A DNA stretch of 64,000 bases, taken from assembly GCF_963518785.1 (NCBI RefSeq), contig NZ_CAUQKJ010000010.1:34465-98464 (forward strand). The letters run 5' to 3'. The first letter of the stretch is position 1, and each line of letters opens with the position of its first letter. The notes beneath the pieces were generated by a model. The model searched no databases. It had not been told where the DNA came from and saw nothing but the letters and a program-made list of their open reading frames with translations. This DNA is from an uncultured Campylobacter sp. (lineage in GTDB: Bacteria > Campylobacterota > Campylobacteria > Campylobacterales > Campylobacteraceae). The translations under genes and the position numbers were made by a program. Positions 1 through 9,380 of this stretch are shown piece by piece.

Positions 1-1081
1 AGCAAAAGGTGCTGCCCTCGCCGAGTTTCGAGCTGACGCTTTTTGCAATTCCGTAGCGCTTGCAAATTTTATCGATTATGTTTAGCCCGAGGCCAAATCC
101 GCCAAGAGCCGCGTTTTCGCGCGAGTATCTATCCCAGATCGCGCTCGTATCCTTTATGCCGATGCCGAAGTCCTGCACGCTAAAGACCGCTATGTTCACC
201 CCCTTTTCCAGCGCGATGATGACCTTGCCGCCGGGGCGCGAATATTTTATGGCGTTGCTTAGGGTGTTGTCGATGAGGCGCATAAGCGAGGTTTCATCCA
301 TAAAAACGCTCACATCGGGCGCTATTCGCGATTGCAGGCTTATATTTTTGCTTTTTGCGACCAGATAGATGAAATTTATCCTGGCGCTCAAAAACTCGCT
401 TATATCGATGCGGCGGCTTTTGAAGCTCGTCTTTCCGCTTTTGATGAAATACTCCACGTCCTCGTAAGTAATGATCATCTGCTTAAGCGCGGATTTTATT
501 CGCGCCGTGTGTTTGTCGCGCAACCCAAGCATCTCGGTATTAATGAGCGCGACGCCCAGAGGGGTCTTTAGCTCATGCATCGCGTCGTTGAAAAACGCCT
601 TGATGAGGTTGCTTTGCTGCGCGTAGAAATTTTTAATGATTTTGTAGTTAAACAGCGCGATGATGAGCGCTACGAAAATCGTGATAAAGATCGTAGAGAT
701 CGCGATAAATTCTATCTTGGCGTAGCTTATCTTTTTTGAGATGACGAAAAAATATAGCTTGCCCTCATGAAGAAAATGGCGTTTGAAAAACACTCGCCCG
801 CCGAATTTCAGCGTAATAAACGCAAAATCGGGCGGCTGCACGCTTAGGTTTGATCTTAAAATTTCGCCGTTTGCGTTTAGGATCGCGTAGTCGTAGATGA
901 GCTCGTCTTTTAGATCGGGATACGCGCCGGCTAGAGCTTCGCCACTTTTTTGTATCAGCTCGGCGACGTCGGCGCTCTCCTCGATTTTGGAGTTTAAATA
1001 GATGATATAAAGGCTCTCGCTTATAAAGGCGCCGATGATGAAAATCGCGCTAAAAAGCGTAAATTTAAACCCTTTAAGCAT
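1..1081 (-). CDS. Sensor histidine kinase, C-terminus cut by window edge
   Basis: The reading frame starts at an ATG eight bases inside the end of the response regulator gene and stays open to the window edge (360 codons visible). An N-terminal membrane segment, a periplasmic stretch of about 100 residues and a second membrane segment near residue 125-145 come first. The dimerisation/phosphoacceptor box follows, with motif HELKTPLG and the histidine at residue 169. Further on are an N box (LIDNTLSNAIKYS) and glycine boxes (DFGIGI, GFGLGLNII). It is a membrane-bound kinase that would phosphorylate the adjacent regulator. The overlap suggests translational coupling. Its place behind the reductase genes suggests it senses sulfur compounds or redox state, which is inference. 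Only the last part of the ATPase domain is missing. Confidence 0.9.
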   Translation of the reverse strand, partial: MLKGFKFTLFSAIFIIGAFISESLYIIYLNSKIEESADVAELIQKSGEALAGAYPDLKDELIYDYAILNANGEILRSNLSVQPPDFAFITLKFGGRVFFKRHFLHEGKLYFFVISKKISYAKIEFIAISTIFITIFVALIIALFNYKIIKNFYAQQSNLIKAFFNDAMHELKTPLGVALINTEMLGLRDKHTARIKSALKQMIITYEDVEYFIKSGKTSFKSRRIDISEFLSARINFIYLVAKSKNISLQSRIAPDVSVFMDETSLMRLIDNTLSNAIKYSRPGGKVIIALEKGVNIAVFSVQDFGIGIKDTSAIWDRYSRENAALGGFGLGLNIIDKICKRYGIAKSVSSKLGEGSTFC

Positions 1082-1727
1082 TGATCTTATATCCGAGTCC
1101 GCGGCTGGAGAGGATGAAATCGTTGCTAGTTTTGGAGCGGAGGTTGCTGATATGCACGCGCACATCGACGCTGCCCGCCTCGCCGTCCCACACGTCGGCG
1201 ATGAGCTCATCGACGCTAACGAATCTTTTGATATTGGCGAGCAGAAATTCTATGATTTTGATCTCTTTGGCGCTTAGCGATATCTCTTCGTCCGCACGCT
1301 TTAAAATTTTTAAATTTGCGAAGTAGTGAAATTTATCCGCGATCTTGACGGCGCTCTTTTCGTCGCCGAAATACTTTCGCATCAGCTCGCTTACTCTAAA
1401 TTTGAGTTCGGCTAGGTGGAAGGGCTTTTTTAGGTATTCGTTGCAGCCAAGCTCGTAGCACTGGCTTAAATCGTCGATGTCGCCAAGCGAGGTCATCATC
1501 ATCACGGGGGTGTTAAGGCCGAGGCTACGGGCGTATTTGAGCACCTCTTCGCCCGAGACCTCCGGCACTTTGATGTCTAAGATCAGCAAGTGGTAGGCAT
1601 TCGCGGCAATCTTATCACGGGCTGCGTCGCCGCTAGAGCATTCGTCCACTTCGTAGCCAAGCTCCTGCAGATACTCGCTTACGCTGCTTCTGTATTCAAA
1701 ATCGTCTTCTAAAAGTAAAATTTTCAA
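1074..1727 (-). CDS. OmpR/PhoB-type response regulator
   Basis: A receiver domain (residues 1-115) carries the acidic pocket EDD near residue 7, phosphoacceptor Asp51 in LILDIKVPE, Thr79 and Lys101 (KKPF). A C-terminal winged-helix domain follows (residues 125-217), with the typical SVDVRVHISNLRSK recognition region. I chose the TTG start because AGGGAG sits five bases upstream of it; a GTG two codons earlier would place that site against the start. The gene lies 26 bases behind the membrane subunit of the reductase and overlaps the kinase gene by eight bases, so reductase and two-component system are probably one transcript. The most likely job is control of the upstream reductase operon or of sulfur respiration, inferred from context only. 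Confidence 0.92.
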   Translation of the reverse strand: MKILLLEDDFEYRSSVSEYLQELGYEVDECSSGDAARDKIAANAYHLLILDIKVPEVSGEEVLKYARSLGLNTPVMMMTSLGDIDDLSQCYELGCNEYLKKPFHLAELKFRVSELMRKYFGDEKSAVKIADKFHYFANLKILKRADEEISLSAKEIKIIEFLLANIKRFVSVDELIADVWDGEAGSVDVRVHISNLRSKTSNDFILSSRGLGYKINA

Positions 1728-1753
1728 ACTCACTCCCTAAATCGGGAGCGAGG

Positions 1754-2725
1754 CTACGCTCCCGTACAAACTTGCCCCGCATATACGATATAGTAGCGAA
1801 GCAGAATGACGCCGCAAAGCACGACGAAAGAATTTAAAACTATAAACGCAGGCTTGTAGGCGTGGTTTTTCAACGCCGTAAAGGCGATGATGATCGGAGC
1901 GATGAGCCCCGTGCCTAAAACGCCGATCCAGAAAATTTTGCCGTAAACCTCGTGCGTCAAAGCCTGCTGTGCCGCAAGCGCGCTCGTGCCGCCCTCAAAA
2001 TACATCCCGACAAATAGAATGAACAAAAGCGGAATCTCAAAGAGTATCGCGCGCAGATCAAGCACCAAAAGGTATTTTATGCTATCTTTGTTTAACGAGC
2101 CTTTAAAAAACAGAAGTCCCACTAAAATGCTCGCCGCGATGCCGCTGGAAAAGCCCGACAGCAGAAATAAAATAGGCAGCACAGGCGTATTCCAAAGCGG
2201 AATTTTCATCACTGCGCTTAGCAAAAAGCCCGTATATGCGCCCACGCAAAGAGCAAGGATGAATAAAACTCGCTCGAAAGCTTTGGAAGCTTTGGCGAAC
2301 GAGCTTAGTAAATTCACGATAGGTCGCAGAAAGGCGAGCAGTTTAAATTTACAAATTTCCTCGCCGAATACGCATAGCGCAAATACAAAGCTAAGCGGCA
2401 CGTAGATCAAAAGCGCCAAAACGCCGAGGCTCATCACCGAGCCGAAGTTAAATTTGATCAGCAAAAGATAAAAGCTTAGTGGCTTGCCCAGATCGAAAAT
2501 TAAGAGCAAAAGCCCCGCGCAGATCGCAAGCGGCGCCGTGATCGCACCCGCTCTAATCATCGCATCCCAGATGGAATTTTGCTCGCTTTCGTGGCGGTTC
2601 CATTTAACTAAAAGCGCCACCATCGTCGCTCCCGCGCTAAGGCCCGCCAAAAATAGATAAATCGCAATCGGCCAAGGCCAGTAAATTTCAGAGTATTGGC
2701 TCATATCGCCCCACATATTATTCAT
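1754..2725 (-). CDS. psrC: NrfD/PsrC-family membrane quinol subunit
   Basis: A 323-residue integral membrane protein with about eight to nine hydrophobic helices and no cofactor motifs, as expected for the NrfD/PsrC family. The family anchors periplasmic Mo-bisPGD reductases to the membrane and passes electrons from menaquinol to the 4Fe-4S subunit. The start is supported by a strong GGAGG site five bases before the ATG, and the gene overlaps the end of the iron-sulfur subunit gene by eight bases. Being third in a catalytic / Fe-S / membrane-anchor order is typical of polysulfide and thiosulfate reductases. The substrate cannot be read from this subunit. Confidence 0.88.
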   Translation of the reverse strand: MNNMWGDMSQYSEIYWPWPIAIYLFLAGLSAGATMVALLVKWNRHESEQNSIWDAMIRAGAITAPLAICAGLLLLIFDLGKPLSFYLLLIKFNFGSVMSLGVLALLIYVPLSFVFALCVFGEEICKFKLLAFLRPIVNLLSSFAKASKAFERVLFILALCVGAYTGFLLSAVMKIPLWNTPVLPILFLLSGFSSGIAASILVGLLFFKGSLNKDSIKYLLVLDLRAILFEIPLLFILFVGMYFEGGTSALAAQQALTHEVYGKIFWIGVLGTGLIAPIIIAFTALKNHAYKPAFIVLNSFVVLCGVILLRYYIVYAGQVCTGA

Positions 2726-3284
2726 AGCGTCCTCCTTTTTTGTTTTTGATATTCGCTAGGCGCGGTTTGGTGTTTAGATACGCTTTGGGATATTCTACGC
2801 TCGTTTTGGCTAGCAGCTTGCTTACCTCGGAATTTACGTCATTTACGTCGCCGAAAGTTAAAGCATCCGTCGGACACACGCTTACGCAGGCAGGCTGTAA
2901 GCCTTTACTAGTGCGGTTAGTGTAGCAAAAGGTGCATTTTCCAATAGCGTGCGTGACGGGATCTACAAACCTCGCGTCGTAAGGACAGGCCAGGATGCAG
3001 TATTTGCAGCTGACGCAAAGTCTCTCGTCTATGAGCGTTACGCCGTCTTTGGTTTTAAAGCTCGCTCCCGTAGGGCAGACGTCTACGCAGGGGCTATCCT
3101 CGCACATAACGCAGCTAGCGCGCGAATAATCAAGCTTTAAGCTTGGAAAAACGCCGCTTGTTTTGCCGTGCACCTGCAGCCTATAAACGCCGCTAGGCAC
3201 GCCGTTTTCGTTCCTGCACGCAACCGAACAGGCTTGGCAACCTATACATAAATTTTCGTCGTGAATCATTATGAGTTTTTTCAT
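2718..3284 (-). CDS. psrB: 4Fe-4S ferredoxin-type electron transfer subunit
   Basis: 188 residues with four cysteine clusters: CIGCQACSVAC near the N-terminus, CVMCEDSPCVDVC, CVSCKYCILAC, and a split fourth set (CTFC with CVSVC). This four-cluster pattern is that of DmsB/PsrB/PhsB electron-transfer subunits. It would carry electrons from the membrane subunit to the catalytic subunit. The start chosen is the ATG preceded by AAAGGGG at seven bases; a TTG five codons earlier overlaps the psrA stop but has no ribosome binding site. It has no twin-arginine signal of its own, so it is probably exported with the catalytic partner. Confidence 0.92.
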   Translation of the reverse strand: MKKLIMIHDENLCIGCQACSVACRNENGVPSGVYRLQVHGKTSGVFPSLKLDYSRASCVMCEDSPCVDVCPTGASFKTKDGVTLIDERLCVSCKYCILACPYDARFVDPVTHAIGKCTFCYTNRTSKGLQPACVSVCPTDALTFGDVNDVNSEVSKLLAKTSVEYPKAYLNTKPRLANIKNKKGGRYE

Positions 3285-3295
3285 AATCGCCCCTT

Positions 3296-5560
3296 TCAAA
3301 TTTTAACTATATCGACGCCGACGTTGGTTACCATCGTGCTTACCACAGGACCCGCAGCGGGATCGAGAAGGACGCTTTGGTTGGTGCCTACGCCGTTCGT
3401 GCGCTTTAGCCCGGGGCTTACGTGCCCAAAGCCGTGGTATAAAAATAGGCAATCGTCTCTGATGCCTTGCGTGACGAAAATTTTAGCCTTTTGCTCGCCG
3501 AATTTATTTTTGAGCTTCACGATATCGCCCGTCTTTAGCCCCTCCACTTTTGCAGAAGCAGGGCTGATCCAAACCGGCGATTCGCTCATCATATCGTTTA
3601 AAATTTTAACATTTTGAGTGTGGCCGTTGGTGTGAAGCGCGGTCTTACCGGTCATTAGGCAGTATTTGTGTCCGCCGAATACGTCCATACCCTCGGTGTT
3701 TAAGCAGCCGTATCCCGCGAAAAGCTCCTCCACTTTCGGCGCGAAAAGCTCGATCTTGCCGCTCGGAGTTTTAAATTTCATCTGCGAGCTCATCTCGCCG
3801 TTTTCGTCCACGAACTCCGCCGCGGCAGGATATTTATCGATAAATTTAGCCACGAGCTTCGGCTCTCGGTAATACAGCTTCGGCACCTTGTAGCTTACGT
3901 AGCCGTTTTTGATTAAATTTGCGATTAGCTCGGCATTGCCTTTGGCTTGCTGCATGCGGTATTCGTCGATATTGTTCCAAGTGTAGTCCTTATCGATCTT
4001 CATCACCCTTGCAAGCTCTCTAAAAATTTCATAGCCGCACTTCGTATCGCCCACCGGCTCGACGGCTTTGTTTCGCATCACAAATCCGGGCGCGGTGCCG
4101 CCTTTGTTTTGAATCGACTCGTCGCGCTCCAAATACGTAGATTCGGGCAAGATCACGTCGGCTAGGCACGCGAAGTCGCTCATATACACGTCGATTGCGA
4201 GCACGAAGTCTAGCTTTTTGATCGCTTCTACGCTCTTATCCACGCCCGCAACGTTGATGAGGTGGTTAAAGCGCGTGCTGACCCAGCCTTTTACCGGATA
4301 TGGCTTTTCGCTTAAAATCGTAGGCGCGATCTGCATTAAAACGCCGTGTTTGCGCGGCACGAAGAAATTTTCGCTACCTTCTTCGCCGCAGCCGTCGATG
4401 CGCGCGGTCTTTGGAATTTTAAAATTTTTATCCGGATTTGAGATGGTAGGGAAGAGATCCTCTTTGCAAAGCGCGTTGAAGGTTTTGGAATCTTTAGAGA
4501 AGTAAATTCCGCCCTTTTTCTCGACGTTTCCCATCAGCGCGTTTGCGATCGCGATGGCGCGCGTTCGGACGTATTCGGCTTTGGCGGTCGTGGTTTTATG
4601 GCCCCAATCGATTATGACTGCGGGAGCTGCGGCGTAAATTTCATTTGCGATGCGCTCTACCTTGTCCGCTTTGATCCCCGTGATGGCCTCCTGCCAAAGC
4701 GGCGTCGTATCCTTCACCGATTGCCTTAGCTCCTCTAGCCCTACGGCGTATTGTTCGATAAATTTTTTGTCGTATTTGTTATCGCGTAGCCAGACGTGAA
4801 TTAGCGCCATTAAAAACGCCGCGTCGGTTCCCGGCTTTATCGGCAGCCACTCGTCGGCTTTAGAAGCTACGACGCTAAAGCGCGGATCGAGTACCAAAAG
4901 CTTTACGTCCTCTCTACTTGCGGCTTTTGCGAGCTTTTTAGTTTTTGAGATATCGATTCCCTCAAAAAGATTGTGGCCGAAATTTACGATGTATTTTGCA
5001 TCGCCGTAGTCTCTTTGCATATTGGCGCCGAAGGTGTGCGGCACGGCGATATTATAAGTGACCGGGCAACAGGACCAGTGCGAGTAGATGTTCGGACTAC
5101 CGTAGGCACAGGCGAAATTCATCATCTGAGTATGGTGCTCGCCAGTTTTAGAGGTAAAAACTACGCTTTGCGGGCCGTATTTTTGCGAAATCTCGCCAAG
5201 CTTCTGCGCGCAAATTTTAAGCGCCTCGTCCCAGCTCGCCTCTTTAAATTTGCCCTCGCCGCGCTCGCCCACGCGAATGAGCGGTTTAATGAGTCTTTGA
5301 TCGTCGTAGAGCTGATTTATGCCCGCGCCTCCGCGCGCGCAGACCGAGGTTTTGTTTGAAAAGCGATGGTTGCCCTCGATGAGAGCGCCGCGACCGTTTT
5401 TGACGGTCACCTCGATAGGACAGCGCGAGGAGCACATCTCGCAGACGCTGGCGACTTTCTTTTCCGTCCCGCCGGTGACCGCGCTAGCGTTTAAATTTAG
5501 ATTTAGCGTCGCTAGCGTACCGATTGCGGCGGTGCTTTTTAAGAAATTTCGTCTATTCAT
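3296..5560 (-). CDS. psrA: Molybdopterin polysulfide/thiosulfate-type reductase, catalytic subunit
   Basis: 754 residues. The N-terminus MNRRNFLKS is a twin-arginine signal with a likely cut after about residue 27, so the protein is periplasmic. A 4Fe-4S binding set follows (Cys40, 43, 47, 74), then the molybdopterin domains, with Cys164/Cys165 in the region where a cysteine ligates Mo in the polysulfide/thiosulfate/formate class. The C-terminal dinucleotide-binding barrel is complete (GHTQNVKILN, TKNKFGEQ-type strands). Length and cysteine pattern fit PsrA/PhsA. It is followed by its Fe-S and membrane subunits and by a two-component system. Polysulfide versus thiosulfate, or another oxyanion such as tetrathionate, cannot be separated from sequence alone. 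The start has AAGGAG upstream. Confidence 0.88.
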   Translation of the reverse strand: MNRRNFLKSTAAIGTLATLNLNLNASAVTGGTEKKVASVCEMCSSRCPIEVTVKNGRGALIEGNHRFSNKTSVCARGGAGINQLYDDQRLIKPLIRVGERGEGKFKEASWDEALKICAQKLGEISQKYGPQSVVFTSKTGEHHTQMMNFACAYGSPNIYSHWSCCPVTYNIAVPHTFGANMQRDYGDAKYIVNFGHNLFEGIDISKTKKLAKAASREDVKLLVLDPRFSVVASKADEWLPIKPGTDAAFLMALIHVWLRDNKYDKKFIEQYAVGLEELRQSVKDTTPLWQEAITGIKADKVERIANEIYAAAPAVIIDWGHKTTTAKAEYVRTRAIAIANALMGNVEKKGGIYFSKDSKTFNALCKEDLFPTISNPDKNFKIPKTARIDGCGEEGSENFFVPRKHGVLMQIAPTILSEKPYPVKGWVSTRFNHLINVAGVDKSVEAIKKLDFVLAIDVYMSDFACLADVILPESTYLERDESIQNKGGTAPGFVMRNKAVEPVGDTKCGYEIFRELARVMKIDKDYTWNNIDEYRMQQAKGNAELIANLIKNGYVSYKVPKLYYREPKLVAKFIDKYPAAAEFVDENGEMSSQMKFKTPSGKIELFAPKVEELFAGYGCLNTEGMDVFGGHKYCLMTGKTALHTNGHTQNVKILNDMMSESPVWISPASAKVEGLKTGDIVKLKNKFGEQKAKIFVTQGIRDDCLFLYHGFGHVSPGLKRTNGVGTNQSVLLDPAAGPVVSTMVTNVGVDIVKI

Positions 5561-5645
5561 AAAAACTCCTTACCTTTAAATTTCGGTAGGAATTCTAAGG
5601 CTTCATCGTAAAAATAAGGTTAATTTTGATAATGCAGCTTTTGGC

Positions 5646-6878
5646 TTAGACTTTATCTCGAAAGATAAAATGCGTCCTGCGCCGTATTTTAAAGCCGTAA
5701 AATAGCGCCAGCAGTAGCAAAATGCTAATTGCGCCGCAGATCGCAAGGGCTACGCGAGCGCCTAGCAGCTCGGTAAAAAAGCCCGATATGAGCGCTCCAA
5801 ATGGCGTACTACCTATTAAAAATAGCGCGTATAAGCTAAGCACGCGCCCGCGGAATTCGTTGCTTACGTGCATTTGCACGGTGGAGTTGATGCTTGAGTT
5901 TGTGATTACGAAAAGAAACCCTGTCACGGCAAGCCCTGCTGCAGCCCATGCGAAGGAATTTGCAGCCCCAGTAAGAGCTAAGCTCACCCCCATAGCGATC
6001 GCGCACGATCTGATTTTGCGGATGCCAAGTTTATCAAAAACTGCTACGAAAAGCGCGCCGCAAAAGGCTCCCACGCCTAGAGCCGACATCAAATATCCAA
6101 AGCTTCGCTCATCCGCGTCTAGGCTAAGCTTAACGAGTGCCGAGATCGTTACATTATAATTTGGCACCAGCGTCGCTACGATAAGCACTATTATCATTAG
6201 CTCGCTTAGAGTTTTTTTGTGCGATACATACGAAATTCCAGCACCGATCGAGGCAAAAACGCCTCCGCTTCTGCTAGATAGCATAGTAGCGGATGGCGGA
6301 ATTTTTATGAAAAACAGCGAAACAATGATGCCTAAAAAGCTAAGCGCGTTGAATAAAAAGCAAAAGCCCACGCCCCATAGCGCCATCACGATCCCCGCAA
6401 GTGCGGGTCCTGCGATACGAGCGACATTGAAGGACATAGAATTTAACGCTATGGCGTTGGCTAGATCGCGGGGCGAGTCGATGAGGTCTTTTACCATCGA
6501 CTGACGGCTCGGGGCGTCCATGCTGGTAAAGATGCCGCTTGCAAAAGCGCAAAATAAAATTTTGCCGAAAGAATATAGCTCGCAAAAGCTCATAACCGCG
6601 AAAATTGAAGCGGTCACCGCCATGCCTATTTGAGCAAGTAGAAGGATCTTTTTGCGATTAAACTTATCGAGCAGTACACCGGAAAACGGCGTAAAAAGTA
6701 GCGCGGGCAAGAACCGCGCCGCGGCTACAAGGCTGACCTTAAAAGCGTCTGCGGTGATGCTTAGCACTAGCCACGGTAGCGCGACGCTTTGCATCCAAGA
6801 ACCGATCAGCGAGAGGTTCATCCCGATCCAATAAATTCTAAAATTTGAGTATTTAAGCGATAGGAAGGGATTTTTCAA
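5646..6878 (-). CDS. MFS transporter (MFS_3 / EntS-like)
   Basis: 410 residues, about twelve hydrophobic helices, with the major facilitator loop motif GVLLDKFNRKKIL between helices 2 and 3 and the family hallmark SMDAPSRQSMVKDLI after helix 4. This subfamily includes siderophore and drug exporters such as EntS. There is no siderophore synthesis gene nearby, so the substrate is unknown. It ends 85 bases before the reductase operon on the same strand, and the reductase promoter must lie in that short spacer. Upstream is an AT-rich spacer shared with the divergent PAS gene. Confidence 0.85.
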   Translation of the reverse strand: MKNPFLSLKYSNFRIYWIGMNLSLIGSWMQSVALPWLVLSITADAFKVSLVAAARFLPALLFTPFSGVLLDKFNRKKILLLAQIGMAVTASIFAVMSFCELYSFGKILFCAFASGIFTSMDAPSRQSMVKDLIDSPRDLANAIALNSMSFNVARIAGPALAGIVMALWGVGFCFLFNALSFLGIIVSLFFIKIPPSATMLSSRSGGVFASIGAGISYVSHKKTLSELMIIVLIVATLVPNYNVTISALVKLSLDADERSFGYLMSALGVGAFCGALFVAVFDKLGIRKIRSCAIAMGVSLALTGAANSFAWAAAGLAVTGFLFVITNSSINSTVQMHVSNEFRGRVLSLYALFLIGSTPFGALISGFFTELLGARVALAICGAISILLLLALFYGFKIRRRTHFIFRDKV

Positions 6879-6997
6879 CGCGCCGCCTTTTGAAATTTTG
6901 ATTTGAGATTATACATTAAATTTTAAAAATTCACTTAAAGATTTAACATTTATAAAAATTTAACGAAAATTTAATATTTCTGAAAAGAAAAATTTTA

Positions 6998-7003
6998 TAT
7001 ACT
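6998..7003 (+). promoter_or_regulatory. -10 element (TATACT) for the PAS gene
   Basis: TATACT lies 31 bases before the PAS gene ATG in an AT-rich spacer between two divergent genes. Epsilonproteobacterial sigma-70 promoters often lack a clear -35 box, and none is clear here. AAAGGATT precedes the ATG as ribosome binding site. Confidence 0.45.
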
Positions 7004-7034
7004 CTGCAATAAATTTTTAAGCAAAGGATTAAAA

Positions 7035-7601
7035 ATGCAAAGACCGACTCCAATTAATCAGGAGATCAAACTCGATGAGAAGCGCTATATAGTTTCTAAA
7101 ACCGATCCGAAGGGCATTATCACGTTTGCAAATCCATATTTTTGTATGATTTGCGGCTATAGTGAGCTTGAGCTCTTGGGGCAGCCGCATAACATCATAC
7201 GACATCCGGATATGCCGCGAATAGCGTTTAAGCTTATGTGGGATACGATACAACAAGGCAAGGATTTTACCGCCGTGGTTAAAAATTTAGCCAAAGACGG
7301 GCGCTTTTATTGGGTCATTACGGAATTTACTTCTAAAAAAGATCCCGTGACAGGGCAGATCACCGAATACACGGCATTTCGCAAGGCTCCACCAAGATCC
7401 GCGATCGAAACTATAGAGCCAATTTACAAGGCGTTGCTGGATGCTGAAAGAAACGGCGGTATGCAGGCTAGCCAAAAGGCGCTCGTGGACTTTTTAAAAA
7501 GCAAAGGCGAAACCTATGAGAGCTGGATCGCAAAGGTCTCAGGCAAATCAAATCCGCTCACCGCAATGTTTTTTAAGGCGATGAAAAAGCTTTTTAGCTA
7601 G
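7035..7601 (+). CDS. PAS-domain redox/aerotaxis sensor protein
   Basis: 188 residues made almost entirely of one PAS domain (about residues 20-130), very close in motif to the FAD-binding PAS of Aer: ITFANPYFCMICGYS, the helix with NIIRHPDMPR, and the KDGRFYWV beta strand. It has no transmembrane helix and no kinase, methyl-accepting or output domain, so it must signal through a partner. C. jejuni has such a stand-alone PAS protein (CetB) that works with a membrane partner (CetA) in energy taxis; I see no cetA-like gene here. Role in energy taxis is inferred from the family. Confidence 0.85.
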   Translation: MQRPTPINQEIKLDEKRYIVSKTDPKGIITFANPYFCMICGYSELELLGQPHNIIRHPDMPRIAFKLMWDTIQQGKDFTAVVKNLAKDGRFYWVITEFTSKKDPVTGQITEYTAFRKAPPRSAIETIEPIYKALLDAERNGGMQASQKALVDFLKSKGETYESWIAKVSGKSNPLTAMFFKAMKKLFS

Positions 7602-7772
7602 TCCAGTTAAAATTTAATGCAAACCCCGCGCAATGCGGGATTATTCGGCTCGGCGCGAGTAGAAGACAAATAAAGCGCAAAGCCGCCCGCTCATGAATTT
7701 TGAAATTCTACGAAATTTTAAATTTAGCGCTTGAGCTTTGAAATTTTACGTCCACATCAAACGCGCTACAGA

Positions 7773-8387
7773 TCAAAGCCCCTCAAGCGTTATGTCGTAG
7801 AGCCTCTCTGCCGTTTCGTCGTTTAAATTTAGCGTCTTTTTGCTTCGTAAAAATTCTAAAATTTCATCCTGCGCAAAGCCTGCTCTTTGCGCACAATGCT
7901 CGTGCGCAGGCAAAAAGCCGCGGCATAGCGCGATATTTTCTAAAATTTCCTCATCGCATAAAAAACAATACGGCTCGTCGTGCAACCGCCCCTCAAATTT
8001 TAAAATTTCGGCGTAGCTTTCTACGATTATGCGGCGCGGATTTTGTTTGCCAAAGCGCATAGCAGCGTGGTTTAGCAGCTCGTAATAAAATTTATCCAGA
8101 TGCTCGGCATCTTTTAGATGCGCGTGTAAAAGCCGCATAAATTGCTGCCAAAATAGCAGCTTCTCGCGGTTTCCGAGCCACGCGTATCCTAGATGCATCA
8201 CACCGCTAAGACGAGGGAGGAAGTTTTGATTTTGCGAGAGCTCGAAGTCGATTTTATAGCCCTGGATGATGTTTGAATGGCGCGCGCCGTAAAAGCGATA
8301 CGCACGCACGAGCGCACTTTCGCTTAGCACATCTACGATGCAGTCCTCATCCCTAACTTTGGTCGTTTTTAATATAAATCCTTGCAT
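7773..8387 (-). CDS. recO: Recombination mediator RecO
   Basis: 204 residues, the short epsilonproteobacterial form. The N-terminal OB-fold starts MQGFILKTTKVRDEDCIVDVLS, followed by an all-helical domain and a cysteine set (CFLCDEEI through CRGFLPAHEHC, about residues 139-163) that resembles the zinc site of RecO. RecO loads RecA onto SSB-coated single strands in gapped-DNA repair. AGGAAA precedes the ATG. The gene stands alone, divergent from accD, with repeat-rich spacer downstream. Confidence 0.9.
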   Translation of the reverse strand: MQGFILKTTKVRDEDCIVDVLSESALVRAYRFYGARHSNIIQGYKIDFELSQNQNFLPRLSGVMHLGYAWLGNREKLLFWQQFMRLLHAHLKDAEHLDKFYYELLNHAAMRFGKQNPRRIIVESYAEILKFEGRLHDEPYCFLCDEEILENIALCRGFLPAHEHCAQRAGFAQDEILEFLRSKKTLNLNDETAERLYDITLEGL

Positions 8388-8438
8388 TTTCCTATTTTAG
8401 CGAAATTCACATATAAATTTAAATAAAGAATTTTAGGT

Positions 8439-8444
8439 TATAAT
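8439..8444 (+). promoter_or_regulatory. -10 element (TATAAT) for the accD operon
   Basis: A perfect TATAAT lies 37 bases before the accD ATG, in the spacer between divergent recO and accD. It is the only strong -10 candidate there. AAAGGAAA is the accD ribosome binding site. Confidence 0.6.
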
Positions 8445-8480
8445 CAGAAGTTTCATTTCATAGAATTTAAAGGAAATCAT

Positions 8481-9380
8481 ATGAATTTTGGAGATCTATT
8501 TTCAAAAATACGTAGAACGCAGCCCGCACCTAGCGAAGCTCCTACGCATTGGATAAAGTGCCCGGGATGTGGCGCACTGATGTATAGCAAAGAGGTCGAG
8601 CAAAATCATAGCGTTTGCCCCAAGTGTAACTATCACCTTCGTTTTGACGCGCAGGCTCGCATCGATCTGATCTGCGATGAAGGCTCTTTCGTGGAGTACG
8701 ATCAAAATTTACAACCCGTCGATCCACTAAAATTCGTCGATAAAAAATCCTACAAAAAGCGCATCTCCGAGAGCAAGGAAAAAACAGGCAGGTTTAGCGC
8801 GGTAATCGCGGGCGAGGGTGCTATAAGTCGCCAAAAAATTCAGCTCGTGGTGTTTGATTTTAACTTCATGGGCGGAAGCCTGGGCTCTGTGGAGGGCGAA
8901 AAGATCGTGCGCGCCGTAAAGCGCAGTCTGGATAAAAACGAGCCGCTAATAATCGTAAGCGCAAGTGGTGGTGCTAGGATGCAAGAAAGCACCTTTTCGC
9001 TAATGCAGATGAGCAAAACCTCCGCCGCGCTTAAAATTTTATCCGAGCATAAAATTCCTTTCATCTCCGTTCTTACTGATCCTACGATGGGCGGCGTGAG
9101 TGCGTCATTTGCGTGGCTGGGAGATATCATCATCGCAGAGCCCGGCGCTCTTATCGGCTTTGCCGGACAGCGCGTCATCAAGCAAACTATAGGCGCAGAT
9201 CTGCCGGAGGGCTTTCAAAGATCGGAATTTCTGCTCGAGCATGGATTAATTGATGCGATCGTTCCTAGAGCCGAGATGAGGCAGTATCTAAGCGATATGA
9301 TAAACGTGCTTAGCAAAAACGCTGTACAGATTGACGACACGAGTGACAAATCGCTGCACGAAGAGAGAAGCGAAGAGTAG
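8481..9380 (+). CDS. accD: Acetyl-CoA carboxylase carboxyltransferase subunit beta
   Basis: 299 residues. A zinc ribbon with Cys27, 30, 46 and 49 opens the protein and is followed by the crotonase-fold carboxyltransferase domain, with [11 protein letters not shown] and [17 protein letters not shown] as the acyl-CoA binding oxyanion regions. With AccA it moves the carboxyl group from biotin to acetyl-CoA, the first step of fatty acid synthesis. It is first in an apparent operon with rlmH, a dksA-like gene and a membrane protein gene; its stop shares one base with the rlmH start. Confidence 0.97.
   Translation: MNFGDLFSKIRRTQPAPSEAPTHWIKCPGCGALMYSKEVEQNHSVCPKCNYHLRFDAQARIDLICDEGSFVEYDQNLQPVDPLKFVDKKSYKKRISESKEKTGRFSAVIAGEGAISRQKIQLVVFDFNFMGGSLGSVEGEKIVRAVKRSLDKNEPLIIVSASGGARMQESTFSLMQMSKTSAALKILSEHKIPFISVLTDPTMGGVSASFAWLGDIIIAEPGALIGFAGQRVIKQTIGADLPEGFQRSEFLLEHGLIDAIVPRAEMRQYLSDMINVLSKNAVQIDDTSDKSLHEERSEE

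Noticed and set aside
7620..7650. Terminator after the PAS gene
   Set aside because: CCCGC/GCGGG gives only a five-base stem and the T run is broken; not convincing.
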